Source: Narthecium ossifragum
Taxonomy: Eukaryota > Streptophyta > Magnoliopsida > Dioscoreales > Nartheciaceae
DNA: 64,000 bases
NCBI GenBank assembly: GCA_963920575.1
Contig: OY986973.1
Coordinates: 18,648,062-18,712,061 of the forward strand
Direction of reading: 5' to 3'
The notes beneath the pieces are model-generated. The model ran no database searches and was not told the origin of the DNA. It saw nothing but the letters and a program-made list of their open reading frames with translations. The stretch's first letter is position 1. Each line of letters opens with the position of its first letter. Both the position numbers and the translations under genes were made by a program. Shown here piece by piece: positions 11,986-23,352 of the stretch.

Positions 11986-13190
11986 GGTTAACAGTTTTTC
12001 AACAGACATCAATATTGCTTCACTACTCACTTGTCAATTTGATAATGAGATATTTGGTATGATTTCTTTTAATTTATTTACATGTTTTTTAACAGTTTGC
12101 TCTATTCAAGTTAACTGCTGACCAACAGCTTGCAAGTATAAATTAGAATAATTATGTTGTTTAAAAATCTTATTAAGCTCTTTCATAGTTATATCATCTG
12201 TATTTGCAGCTGGTTTAAAATAAAATGTTGCTTCTAAATTAGAAGTAGATACTTCCGATAGCCTTAGAGGCTTGGCAGGACGATATAATGAAGTAATTAT
12301 CTTATTAGTACTAGTTTTTCATGTCATGGCTTCTTCTAGTACTCTAATTCTATGTTCTTATTTTAGTATATAATATTTAAAAACTATGGTACAAAGAATC
12401 TTAATTGACCCTGAGATTTAAGAGTTTCATAGTATGCATTTTTAATTGATTGATGTTCTTTCCTAGAAATATAAATACCAATTTTTAAACAATTCATTGT
12501 AACTACATTGGAATTCCTTATTAAGGAATTGTCATATATAATTTCATGGACTAAAATCCATTAAATTTCTTTTAGATTTTGTGGGAGATTGATTACTCTC
12601 CTCTTTGTAAATTGGATGAGGAATTGAAGTATCTGATATTTCAACCGCTTAAATAACGGGAGAATTTTTAATTTTAGAAGGATTAATTGTAGATGAATAT
12701 GAATGTCTAGAACTAGTGATTATACCTGCTATTTTCAATACCTTATTAGGATTAAATGAGATGGCAATTTCACCCTCAGCCGTTTATGATATTTGATCAA
12801 TGTTTTCATTTATTATAGGCTTTGGGGGAACAACATTTTGCAATATCCAATTTTTCAGGAAAATTTACTTCATCTAATCTAATCTGTCGATTAGTAGCAA
12901 TTCGGGATGATAGTAAATTACTATCAATTAATAAGGTTTTGCCCAGTGCAGTATGCTGCCTAGCTTTAGGGGTTAAAGTACTTAAAACTTTATAATGAAT
13001 ACAATAGATTATTGCTATCGTTTCCGATTGCGGTACAAATTTATAACCAAATCCGGAAAACCTCGATGAAAAACCGATCAAATCTCTATCAAACGATGTC
13101 GGAACGCGATGAAACTTGGAGCATAACAAATCTAAGTATAGCTAAGCATATTAGTGGTGATATATCCACAAAACAATCCCAATCCAAACT
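11986..13190 (-). pseudogene. endogenous caulimovirid fragment, copy 2, inverted
   Basis: The minus strand from about 13129 reads a movement-protein-like segment homologous to copy 1. After a run of AT-rich, stop-laden sequence (12640-12270), it reads a second conserved-looking block (about 12260-12040) that I read as belonging to the next part of the viral polyprotein. Copies 1 and 2 meet tail to tail near 11985. Multiple stops and shifts make it inactive. Such rearranged head-to-head or tail-to-tail arrays are common for endogenous pararetroviruses. Confidence 0.55.
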
Positions 13191-13759
13191 ATGATGACCT
13201 AAATTTATATACAGGGGTAGAAACCCGATCTTAATCAAGCTAATCTTGCTTCCTAAATTTAGGATGGCCTAGATCTAGCTCTCTCCAAGCTTTGGCCGCT
13301 TTCAATCCGCTCGAATCACACCTTTGAGCTCCCAAGAACCCTCTCTCTATCAGCCCCCTCTCTCCTCTAAACCTCCAAAGAAAAACCTAAGGAGAGAAAA
13401 GGTTTAGATCTAAAATTCTTCTATATATAGTAGATGGTGCCAAGTGGCACACATCTACGGCTCTAGAGAGGGTTATTGTGCCAAGTGGCACTCATCCAAG
13501 GCTATAAGGGTTTATAGGGATAACTAATGTCATAATGATGACATTAAATGCCCAAATTGAGATCTAACAACCACATACACCACTCTTAAGGCCATGTGTG
13601 TTTTAACACGTGTGAAATCCAACTCCACAAGGGCAGATTATGAAAATACCAGTTGCAACGATCGTCGTGATCGTTCAATTAGGCCAACCAAGTCAAACCA
13701 ACCAAACTAGGCTCTCGACCTAACACGGTTAGACTAGATTTGAGATAGATGTCCTCACA
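13191..13759 (-). mobile_element. 3' LTR remnant (U3 side) of the old minus-strand element
   Basis: On the minus strand it starts TGTGAGGACATC at 13759, with the usual neighbours (GTTAGGTCGAG, then a CACACGTGT stretch near 13610). A candidate promoter TATATATAG lies on that strand at about 13430. The rest of the LTR is missing because the caulimovirid fragments begin near 13190. The sequence is only loosely similar to the presumed partner LTR at 36708, so the pairing is uncertain. Confidence 0.6.
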
Positions 13760-14574
13760 ACCTATCACTTGTAAAGAAATTTCATTCTTGAAATTCGGTA
13801 AGGGTGGGGCCGAAAACAACGGAATAAAAACAAAGCACGCATGCATAAGATAAGAGGGTTAGCGAGCTCAAAACCCGAGCAACCACACAACACCGGGTAC
13901 CAATGGCCACAACGGTCACACATCACAGGAGATACACATCGTGGTAAGAACCACTTGGGACACTCTTTGCACATGCACTCCCAGTGCTCACAAGTCACCT
14001 CCTTCAACACCTCTACGCATCCAGAGAACTAAGCCAATGGAACCGTCTTCTTTCTCAAGACCAATCTCTCCTATGAAGAACCTGAACTGGCTGCTTTTTG
14101 TGCAATGTATCTGGCTCAAGCTCGAATCATCGAATCTGACAGTGCATGACAAAACTGAACTACGTCTCCTCAATAAAGGTACATGAAAAGCAGGGTGAGT
14201 CTCTGCCATTCTCCAATATCTTGAAAGTGCCACCAAACCTCGATGCTAACTTACCCTTATTGTCAAAATTAACTAGATCTCTGCATGGAATCATTCTGAT
14301 GAACACTATGTCGTCAACTATGACTCCAATGATCATCGCTTCTGTTCCACCTAACTTTTCTGCCAACCTTGTGCCGTCAAAAGGCTCTGTCTGATCTGTG
14401 CTAACCCCTGTGAAAATCGAATGATGGTGTTTGAACTGTTGGGTGATGCCTCAGCAACCCTTTTCCAATAATCAGAAAAACGACACGAAATGTTGTACTA
14501 CGCCTCAAATGATGCAATGCCAAATTGGATTGATAACTGCTATTGTAAACGAACTTCACTAGGAAAGATGGTCC
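13760..14574 (-). pseudogene. integrase C-terminal remnant, minus strand
   Basis: Next to the LTR lies a decayed form of the GAATTTCG-type inverted motif. Read on the minus strand, 14400-14570 gives FVYNSSYQSNLALHHL, the integrase segment normally written F-A-Y-N-N-S-Y-Q. Farther left, the region around 14270-14080 is the linker toward the chromodomain. The integrase is cut at 14574-14580 by the + LTR block and resumes at 17617 with the adjoining upstream residues. Confidence 0.75.
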
Positions 14575-14612
14575 TCTCAACATGGGATGAAATTCCTTTA
14601 AAAGTGATAGGT

Positions 14613-17072
14613 TGTGAGGACCCGTACCTCCAACATGGTTCGACTGCGTTAGGTCGAGGGTCAGGTTTTGTGGTTTGACTCGGTTGGCTTTGCATTGCAA
14701 TCGGTTGATCGCATCACTATTTTGGACCCCAAGGGAAATTTTGTAAATTGGGTCTTAACGGTCGATTTCACACCCACGTAGTGCACACATGACCCTATGA
14801 TGATGAATGTGCTTGTTAGAACCATAGGCGAGTTTGGGATCGGAAGATTCGAGCTCGGACGTGAAAGCTTGTCATTAGGACAGCTGGCGGCCCTAGAGCG
14901 ATCGATCACTCCAAGGAGCAACCAATCAGACTCCAAGGAGCGACCAATCGGACTCTATGACGGCACCGATGCTTGAACTAACGTTGAGCTGGCAAGTACG
15001 GAACCGACATAGTCCGACCAATTGCTGCTTTATGCGATCAATCGGACACTGGTGATATAAGAACCCTCTAGCTCCTATGTTTTTTTCTCTTTTTTTTCTT
15101 CTCTCTACCGTTAGCTTCAATTCTTGAGGGGATCTGGTTCCAGAGTCTTGGGGAGGTCGGAAGCAAGGGGAGGAGCATATCCATACCTTCCAAGCACTGA
15201 TTAATTGAGGATTAATCATACATTAGCGTAGAAAGGTAGGATTCTTCACTTAAACCCTTGTTTAAGTGTTCTAGGTTGTTTGGATCATTGTTTCTTTGAT
15301 TTCTTTGTACTAGATTATGTGTTTAGGCTTACTTAGTAACTGATTGGAGTTTTATGTGAATTGGTTTGGATTTAAGTTGGATTTATCCAAGTTTTTTCCT
15401 GATTTTAATTGGATTTTCTCTTCTAGCAGAAATAGCTATGTTCTAGTTTGTTTCATGGCTTGTACGTGTATGATATCAGTTGATATTTGACATTAAAGTT
15501 GTATATGTCTGAGTTAGCTTTCAATTCTAATTGTCTTCATATTTTTCAGATTTATGTATGATTTTTGGTGAATAAAATGTCAGTTTTGTGCAGAACAGGA
15601 CAGTCAGTTTAATTAGTGAAATTAAGTGGAATTTCGTTATCTAATTAATTTCATTTTTGTATATGATGATCTTAGTGACCTCTAGGTTTGATCTACTAAT
15701 TTTTGTCTTAATCCGAGAAATTTTCGAATGGATTTTGAGTAGTTTGTCAAATCTGAGTTTAAACTGAAATTGTAGGTTTTTGTTGATTTGTTTTCATCCG
15801 ATTGATCCAAATTTTTGGATATGTGATTTGAGGTATGTCAATGAGTAGGCATGTCAAGTTTCGCGTCAATCAGATAATTATATTGAAAGTTAGGAGTTTT
15901 TGAAGTTAGTAGCATCATTAGTTTTAATTCGATAATTCGTGCTTTTCGATCTTCCTATATATATGTTATTATATATGCGTAGGCCCTGTGTGTGGCTTGT
16001 GGTTGGACCAAGGGGGTCATGCCCCTTGGGAAATCTAAAATAAATGTTAATCTAGATTGCTTGGTTGTTTAGTCTCGCGGAGACTTGTAGGCATGTTGAG
16101 CTTGTTTAATCGCTTTGCTTAGACCTTTGCTATGTTTACCCATTGACGAGCTATATGCTACGCCCAGCCCTGTATATTATTGTGACATCTTATTGCATGC
16201 TTCTAATGTTATTTATGTGGGTATGAACATTGGCTGCATTTGATTGCATTAGAAGCATAAATGTTAGGACGTGGGCGATGGGTCGATCGTCTATTCGAGA
16301 GCTCGGGCAGCTTAGATCTAGCCATAGGACCGAGACTGGGTAGCAAGGCCTAGGACGTGAATTGTTATGACAATCTTATGTTATTGAGGTTACTCTTTAG
16401 TTGGTTGCAATTATTATAATTGAGGTGTAGAGGTTGTCATAGGTTCCAGTCTCAGACTCATTCTCAGTACAGTGATAAGGGAAGTTACATACCACCCTGT
16501 GTCCTATGCTATGTTTTTTTAGCGCTAGAACGCTTGGTTTGTGAGGGATGACTTTTGACAGTGGAGGTCATTAGAGTGTGTGCTCTAGGAGTAGGTTGTT
16601 GACGTAACGTGTGTTTTCCCCTAGAGATGAGATGGAATATGGGCTTTACTGTTCCCTTTCATTTCAGTGTGACGTAGAATAGAATCATGCTGAACCTATT
16701 GCTCACTCCTACCTGGGCTGCGTTTACAGGTGCAGGCGCCAGCGCTTCCATAGCTCCTAGCGGATTGGCTTTTGGTGGTGCATTGACTTATGCAGGAGTT
16801 TGAGGTTTCTGAAGACCCTATTGTACTTTTTGCAGTTTTTTTTATAAATATCTTTCGAGGATTATGTTAAATATATAATTTTCCTCCTTCAAAGAGTTTG
16901 ATGTTATTGTATCAGTACATTTTGGTTTAATATTAGAGATTACAGTTTTCACCCCATATCATTTGTTTAAATTAGATGCATTATTTTATTATCAATACGC
17001 CACAGATGGATTGAATAGATTTGGAACACTCAAGCCCCGGACCAGATGGATTTTCTGGGTCAGGGTGTGACA
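14613..17072 (+). mobile_element. full-length LTR, F-like family
   Basis: A 2460-bp LTR with ends TGTGAGGACCCG and GTCAGGGTGTGACA, of the same layout as LTR F (21763-27817 without its insertions). It includes the conserved block TTGCTCACTCCTAC near 16700. The right flank ACTGT does not duplicate the left flank TAGGT, so it is not a simple solo LTR. Confidence 0.85.
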
Positions 17073-17610
17073 ACTGTCACATTTCGAGGAGCGCTTAGTG
17101 CTAGCGTGATCATCGTCGTGGTTGTTTACTTTTATGTTGTTATAGTTAGTTACACCTTAGGCTTTCCAGAAAGAGATGGCACAATTATAGTTCTCTTTCT
17201 TTGTGAGTAACGTAGAATAGAATCCTACTGAGCTTATTGCTCACTCCTACCCGGGCTGCGTTTATAGGGGCAGACGCCAACACTTCCATAGCTCCTAGCG
17301 GATCAGCTTTTGGTGGCGCATTGACTTTTAGAGGCGTTTGGGGTTTTTGAAGACCCTATTGTACTTTTGGCAGTTTTGTTTATAGACATCCTTCGAGAAT
17401 TATGTTAAATGTATAATTTTCTTCCTTCAAGGAATTTGGTGTTATTGTATCTGTACATTTTGGTTTAATATTAGAGATTACAATTTTCGCCATAGATCAT
17501 TTGTTTAAATTAGATGTATTATTTTATTATAAATGCGCTACAAATGAATTGAATAGATTTGGAACCCTCACGCCCCGGACCAGATAGGTTTTCTGGGTCA
17601 TGGTGTGACA
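17073..17610 (+). mobile_element. partial tandem LTR copy
   Basis: Aligns with the last part of LTR 14613-17072 and with 27243-27817 of LTR F. It starts at the equivalent of TCGAGGAGCGC and ends GGGTCATGGTGTGACA. It lies directly head to tail behind the complete LTR. Confidence 0.85.
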
Positions 17611-17616
17611 TCTCAA

Positions 17617-18130
17617 TTGCCTCATGTATCAAGAATACCGTTCTAAGCATGTCCTCGAAAATCTGATCGTCCGCTCTAACTGTCCGTCTATCTGGGGACG
17701 GAAAACTGTGCTGAAAGCCAATAATGTGCCTGTAGAGTTATGAAAGTCTTAGCAAGACCTGTCTATGAATTTAGGATCACGGCTTGAAACTATAGAAACT
17801 GGAATACCACGCAATTTGATCACTCTTCTAATGTACAAACGGCCAAACTGCCTTGTAATATATGTACTCCTCATAAACACTAACTATGCCGACTTGGTCA
17901 ATCGATCAACAACAACCCAAATTGCATCATGTTCTCTCCGTGTCCTCTGCAGTTCGGTGACGATGTCTACCTTGATATGCTTTGCTTCCACTCTGACACT
18001 AGAAAGGGCTGCAACGAGCCTACTATCCACCGATGCTCCGCCTTCACCTTCTGACAGGTGAAGTAATGGAAAATAAATAGGCAAGTAAACTCGGCATCTC
18101 ATGCTACCAAAACTGATGATGATCATGATA
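17617..18130 (-). pseudogene. integrase core remnant, minus strand
   Basis: Minus strand 18126-17884 ends [14 protein letters not shown], the block following the first catalytic Asp of Ty3/gypsy integrase. Toward 17640 the strand reads GQLERTI and then FEDMLRTV, the third-catalytic-Glu region. A one-base shift separates the last two. It continues, after removal of the + LTR block, into 14574. Confidence 0.75.
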
Positions 18131-19616
18131 CACCTTCATGTCTTCGGGATAACAGTAAAAAGGAAGAGAGCGGAACTCTCGAATGACATCATCGTATAAC
18201 TCTGGAACTATCGTTCGGCTTTTAAAGCACAACCAACTATCTGCTACCATTGTCTAACTCTCATCAACACGCATGGGATCAATCTAAGCACGAGGCTCCA
18301 TAATTAAGTTTTGCGTCGTCGCTTCACGTCACCATGACTCTGGATAAAATGCTAACATACTCCGAATAGCAAGAAAGACTGTTTGATCTCTGATCCTCAA
18401 AATCTAGTCTAAACTGGCTAACTATCTCCATCATCCACCACTGACAAGCTGACAATCCCGCTAAAGTTGGTCAAATACCTCTGGCCTATCTGCTTAAGAC
18501 ATCAGTTACGATATTTGCCATACCAAGAATGGTTATATACCCAAAAGTCATAATCCTTTAGCAACTCCTAGTTGCTATCACCCTTAAAGGCATTGACGTC
18601 GTAGTAAACATGACAACTCACCACTCACTTCAGGACGAACAATGCTGGCGCACTTGTCAATCTCATCCTCGGCTCCAAGACTTCTTGCTGGCAAGCATCA
18701 TCTTGAACAAAAGAAATTGATGTTTTGGTCAACCTGGTGAATCATCTTGTGATCCTGAAGAAGTCTTTGATGAATCCTCCAGTAGTACGAAACCAAACTC
18801 AAGAAGCTGCAAACCTCGAACACAGTTTCGGCCTCTGCCACTACACAACTACCTCGATTTTAGCTGGATCGACTGATATGCCTGTGGCTGACATAACATG
18901 CCGAAAAAGACTTCTGAAAATGCCAATGCTTGCACAAGGAGTCTCAAAATGTCAATGCTCCATTGGCAACTGTGATGTGATCCTCAAATATCGCTCATGA
19001 TCTTCCTCAGTGCGCAAGTAAGTAGAATGTCATCAACGAAGAATACTGCAAGCTGATCAAGGTACGATTTGAAGATCCTCTGCATTAGATCCATGAATGT
19101 CACATGCGCTCATGTCAATCCGAAAGGCATAACTATATATGAACTTATAGAATATGTATCTAGTCTGAAATATCGCCATAAGGATGTCACAATCCTGAAT
19201 CCTCATTTGATGGTCGTTGGTGCAAAGTCTAACCTTCGAGAAGATCAACGAAACTCTCAGTTGACAGACACGTTGTCGATGCACTGGATACGTACTTGTC
19301 GGTACACCGTTGTTCAGCTCTCCGAAATCGAGGCACATACGGAAGGAACCATTCGCAAAGAAAACTGTAACATTTTGGGAAAAACACTAGGGCAGTGGAA
19401 GTCTTGAGCTATCGACTCAGCCTACTGAGTCCCCGATTCTCTCTATTGTGCTGGTATCACCATGCAACCCGGCAATGGTCAAGACTACACAAAAGAACCT
19501 CAACCAACAACAACACGAGGGAAACCTGCTCTCCCAAGCACCCTCAAAGACGAAGGGAATGAGCTCACTACAAGCTGGTGAACAAGCCCCAGCTCTCGAC
19601 AACCAGAAGGCTCGCC
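18131..19616 (-). pseudogene. reverse transcriptase and RNase H remnant, minus strand
   Basis: Minus strand 19338-19057 reads MCLDFGELNN, then VSLIFSKVRL and QTRYIFYKFI, the core of a Ty3/gypsy RT. After a frameshift, 19050-19020 reads VFFVDDIL, so the catalytic F-V-D-D box is intact here. I recognise no clear RNase H motif between 18130 and 19000; that part is too decayed. The portion 19340-19616 is the presumed protease-to-RT linker without recognisable motifs. Confidence 0.75.
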
Positions 19617-21457
19617 TTGAAATGCGTCGTTAATTATCTCAAAGGCGGACAAAACAAAATACTGAACTATTACTTAACTACAACGTAGTTAGTAGGAGTA
19701 CGGGTCGAATCCACAGGGAATTTGATGGTTGAATTACAAAGATGTTCTCTACAAGAGTTGTATAAAATTTGAATGGTTTTGATTAACTAGTTAACTAAAG
19801 TATTTTAAAAAAAACAAGTAGAGAAGGTGGTTTATTAGGATAAAGGTCCTAGGGGATTTTGATCCGAATTAGGGTCTAAGGATGTTATCTATAAATCAAG
19901 ATGCATGACTTCTAAATGAGATAGTCAAAATAAGAGATCGACGAGCGTAGGATTAGTATCGCTCGCCGCTAATGAGCAGTCGGGTTAGGATTAACTCATC
20001 GCAATTAGCACAAGGGTAGGATCCATGATCAAGGCTTTAATTCGATCATGGCTCAACAATGGCCGGCTAGGGTCCTATTGTTGGCAACAATGGCCGGCTT
20101 AGGATCCTATTGTTAATTAGAGATCTAGGCTTTGCATGAATAAGAATGGTAGATAGGGTAGAATGAGGCTTGGATGGTTCTAGCACCCAAGTAGTGGATA
20201 GGATAGCTATGGCTTGGGTGGTTCTAGCACAACCTCAAGATCCTATCCCTAGATCAAGGAGAATTGGCCATGGTTCTAGCATGGCCTCTCCCTAGATCAA
20301 GGAATCTCTCAAAGAGAATTAGCCATAGTTCTAGCATGGACCTCTCTTTGAAACATTACAACAAACACCTATCAAACATCTATTTCACAAGTAATTACAT
20401 ATAAGAATTTATCATGAAACCATTTGATTATTTAATTCCTCAATGAATCATGATTCAAACCCTAGAATTAGGCATGATTCTAATATGACCTCTTCTTTGG
20501 GGAATTGAATCAAAGACTAAACAAGCATGTAATCTCTCTACATACACTTGTAAAAAATAAAGCATTCATTGAAGAAAACTAAGAATTACATGTGAATTCA
20601 TACAAAATCCATCATCACAAGAGTCATTACATGAAGAATTATAAAGAAATTAAAGATCTAGCCCTAAAACATCACAAAATTCCCAAGGAAGAGGGATTTA
20701 GCTACTCATCTTAGGTAGGATCTCCATGGAAGAGGAGGCTTTACCCATCTTCTCCATAAAAATCCAACCCTTGAAGCACTCAATCTCTCTCTCACACTAA
20801 GGGGGAAGAAGGCTGGAGAAAGGAGGGAACAAGAGTGGAGAAAAAGATCCTAAAATTAGAGCCAAACCCCCTATTTATAGACCCCAAGTGGTGGATCCTC
20901 GGATTAGATCCGAGCCGTCCATTTATAACCGTCAGCGATCTTGGATCGATCCGAAGTAGGCTTGGATCGATCCAAGATGAGCAAAAGATCATAGCTTTCT
21001 GGGAAGGAAATATGGATCGATCCCATTTAAATGTGGATCGATCCAATTTGTACCCAAGAGTAAATGCTCTTGGGAAAAGAAATATGGATCAATCCCATGA
21101 CGGTTTGGATCGATCCATTTTGTACCGAGCTCTCTAGGAAAAGATATTGGGATCGATCCCTTAAGAATCCGGATCGATCCAACATTGGATAAAAAGTATG
21201 GCCTTCTGGAAAAGGGTCGGGATCGATCCGAATTACTTAGGGATTGATCCAAAATGTCCTAGGATCGATCCAATTGTCCGGATCGATCCGAATTAAGCTG
21301 AATCTGTATAATTGTTGTCTTTTGGCTCGAAATCAATACAACTCTTTTCGTAGGCTCTTGTACCTGAAACCATATGAAAAGATATTAAAAATGCATTGCT
21401 TGAGAGCTAACAAAGCCTAGTTGAATGGGTGAATTATGTATATTTTGTGACTTATCA
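19617..21457 (-). mobile_element. solo LTR E, minus strand, Athila/Tat-like
   Basis: The + strand shows CTCGCC (19611-19616), then 1841 bases ending CTTATCA, then CTCGCC again (21458-21463). Reversed, the LTR begins TGATAAGTCAC and near its end has CCCTGTGGATTCGACCCG, the block seen before the CATCA ends of LTRs C and D. On the minus strand a TATA box CTATAAATAG lies at 20880-20871. The left terminus is not a clean TG/CA (TTGAAATG), so it may be off by a base or two. Confidence 0.8.
20941..21290. repeat. GGATCGATCC palindrome cluster in LTR E
   Basis: At least ten copies or near-copies of GGATCGATCC within 350 bases, usually followed by AA or preceded by TT, upstream of the minus-strand TATA box. 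Confidence 0.9.
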
Positions 21458-21463
21458 CTCGCC

Positions 21464-21757
21464 AACCCGCAACCTTCAATGAGAGCAAAAGAAATGCCAT
21501 CAAGTGTACTCCCAACACTTTTCCATAGCCCAAGCAAATACAACTCGGTGCGCGGCTATCCAACACAAACCGAGAAAGCCGTTGAACCCCAATGTGTCTC
21601 ACACATGGGCGACGAGCACCTAGAGGTCCTCAAGCTCTAGCAAATGAACCGACAAGAGCTACCAACCCAAGCTCTTGTCCCAATCGATGGCTGCTCTCAA
21701 AGCCACACCCGACTCCAGTCCCAAGCCAATACAGCCGCATGGGGACGGGTCACAATA
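21464..21757 (-). pseudogene. protease/gag-side remnant, minus strand
   Basis: This stretch lies between two inserted LTRs and is assigned to the old minus-strand element by position only: the same strand carries RT to its left and gag leader to its right. No protein motif is readable with confidence. Confidence 0.4.
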
Positions 21758-22956
21758 AGGAATGTGAGGACCCATTCCTCCAACCCGGTCCGGCCGCGTT
21801 TGGTCGAGGGTCTGGTCCGATTTGGGATTGTTTTGCGATCGGGTTGATCGCGAAGACCCATAGGGCAATTTGATAAATTGCGTCTTGGCGGTCGGTTTCA
21901 CACCCACATAGTGCACACACAGCCCTTTGATTGATATATGTGCTTGTTAGAACCTTAGCCGAGCTGAGGATCGAAAGATCCTAGCTATGGCGCGACAACT
22001 TGTCTTTAGCATAGCTGTCAGCCATGGGATGATCGATCGGTCCCTAAACTCGGGCTCGATGTCAGCACCGCCTTTGACGTGTCTAGATAAGGGCGTTGAA
22101 CCGGCATAGGACGATCGATCGGTCGATGGGTCTCGAGCTTATAAGAACCTACAAACCGGCTCTGTTTTTCTTTTTTTTTCCGCTTCTCTTCTACGTTCCT
22201 TTGATCCACGGACCACGAGGAGGGCTTGTTGCAGAGGTTTGGAGGCTTCACCAGCAAGTCAGAGAGCAACTCTAGACCTTCCCTACACGGATTAATCGAG
22301 AATTAATCAAGGATTTACGTAGTTAGGTAAGATTCTTGACTTTAGGCTTGTTTATGTGTTCTTGCTTAATTAGATGCTTGTTTCCTTAATCAAACTATGC
22401 TATATTATGCTCCTAGGTGTATTTAGTATATAATTAAAGTTTGGAATGAATTGGTTTGGAATGAAGTTGGATTTATTCAAATTTTTCCCAGATTTTAATC
22501 GGATATCTGCTCTAGCAGGAACAGCTACGTTCTATCCTGAATCAAGAGCTGTACGTGCATGATCTCAGTTGATCTTCAACATGACAGTTGTAGATCTCTG
22601 CGTTAGCTTTCAATCCCAACTAGTTTCACATTTTTCTCATATATTTACAATTGTTCGTGAATTTAATGGCTGGGCTGTGTAGAACATAGCAGTCAGTTTA
22701 ATTAGTGAAATTAAGTGATTTTTAGTTAATTGATCGATTCGACATTTGGGTACATGATTCGGGGTATGTCATTGAGTGGGAAAGCCCTGCATTTAACCAG
22801 ATTTCAGCTGGCCTCGTGACATAGGGTTTCAAACACAAGAGAATCATAGCATGTCAAGTTTCACTTTAATCGGACTGTTAGATTGGAAGTTTCGATTTTC
22901 CAAAGTTAGTAGTAGTTCGTTTGCTTTAATTCGATTAATCGTGCTTTTCATTATTG

Positions 22957-22961
<5 letters not shown>

Positions 22962-23024
<63 letters not shown>
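22962..23024. repeat. (TA)n microsatellite
   Basis: About 31 uninterrupted TA units within LTR F. The homologous position of LTR 14613-17072 (about 15950-15975) has only a short TA run, so the array expanded in this copy. Confidence 0.97.
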
Positions 23025-23027
<3 letters not shown>

Positions 23028-23352
23028 ATTATGTTATTATATGCGTAGGCCTTATGTGTGGCATGTGGGTGAACCAAGGGGGTTACGCCCCCTTGTGATG
23101 TGTAGAATAAATACTTCGCTTTCCTTAGACAATTGCTATGTATACTCTTTTGGCGAGTTGTAGGCTACACCCAGACTTGTATCTTTTTTTTGGCATATTG
23201 TTATATGCTCATACTTTTGTATTTGTGCCTGAGCATTGTACACATTTAAGGGTGGCAATCCGGGTCATGATCCCCGAACCCGACCTGACCCAACTTGAAA
23301 TAAACGGGTTTGGGTTGGGTATAATCTATTTCGGGTCATAAATGGGTCGACC

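Larger units (their letters stand above)
14581..17610 (+). mobile_element. inserted LTR block (one full LTR plus a partial second LTR)
   Basis: The block sits inside the minus-strand integrase and is flanked by the 6-base direct repeat TCTCAA (14575-14580, 17611-17616). It starts with about 32 bases that look like the internal 3' end of a + strand element (GGGATGAAATTCC), continues with a complete LTR (14613-17072), and ends with the last ~540 bases of a second LTR of the same family (17073-17610). See the separate entries. Confidence 0.7.

Noticed and set aside
17765..18061. 98-codon + strand frame
   Set aside because: It is the antisense of the minus-strand integrase remnant.
22954..23163. 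Frames made of alternating Ile and Tyr
   Set aside because: Translation of the (TA)n microsatellite.
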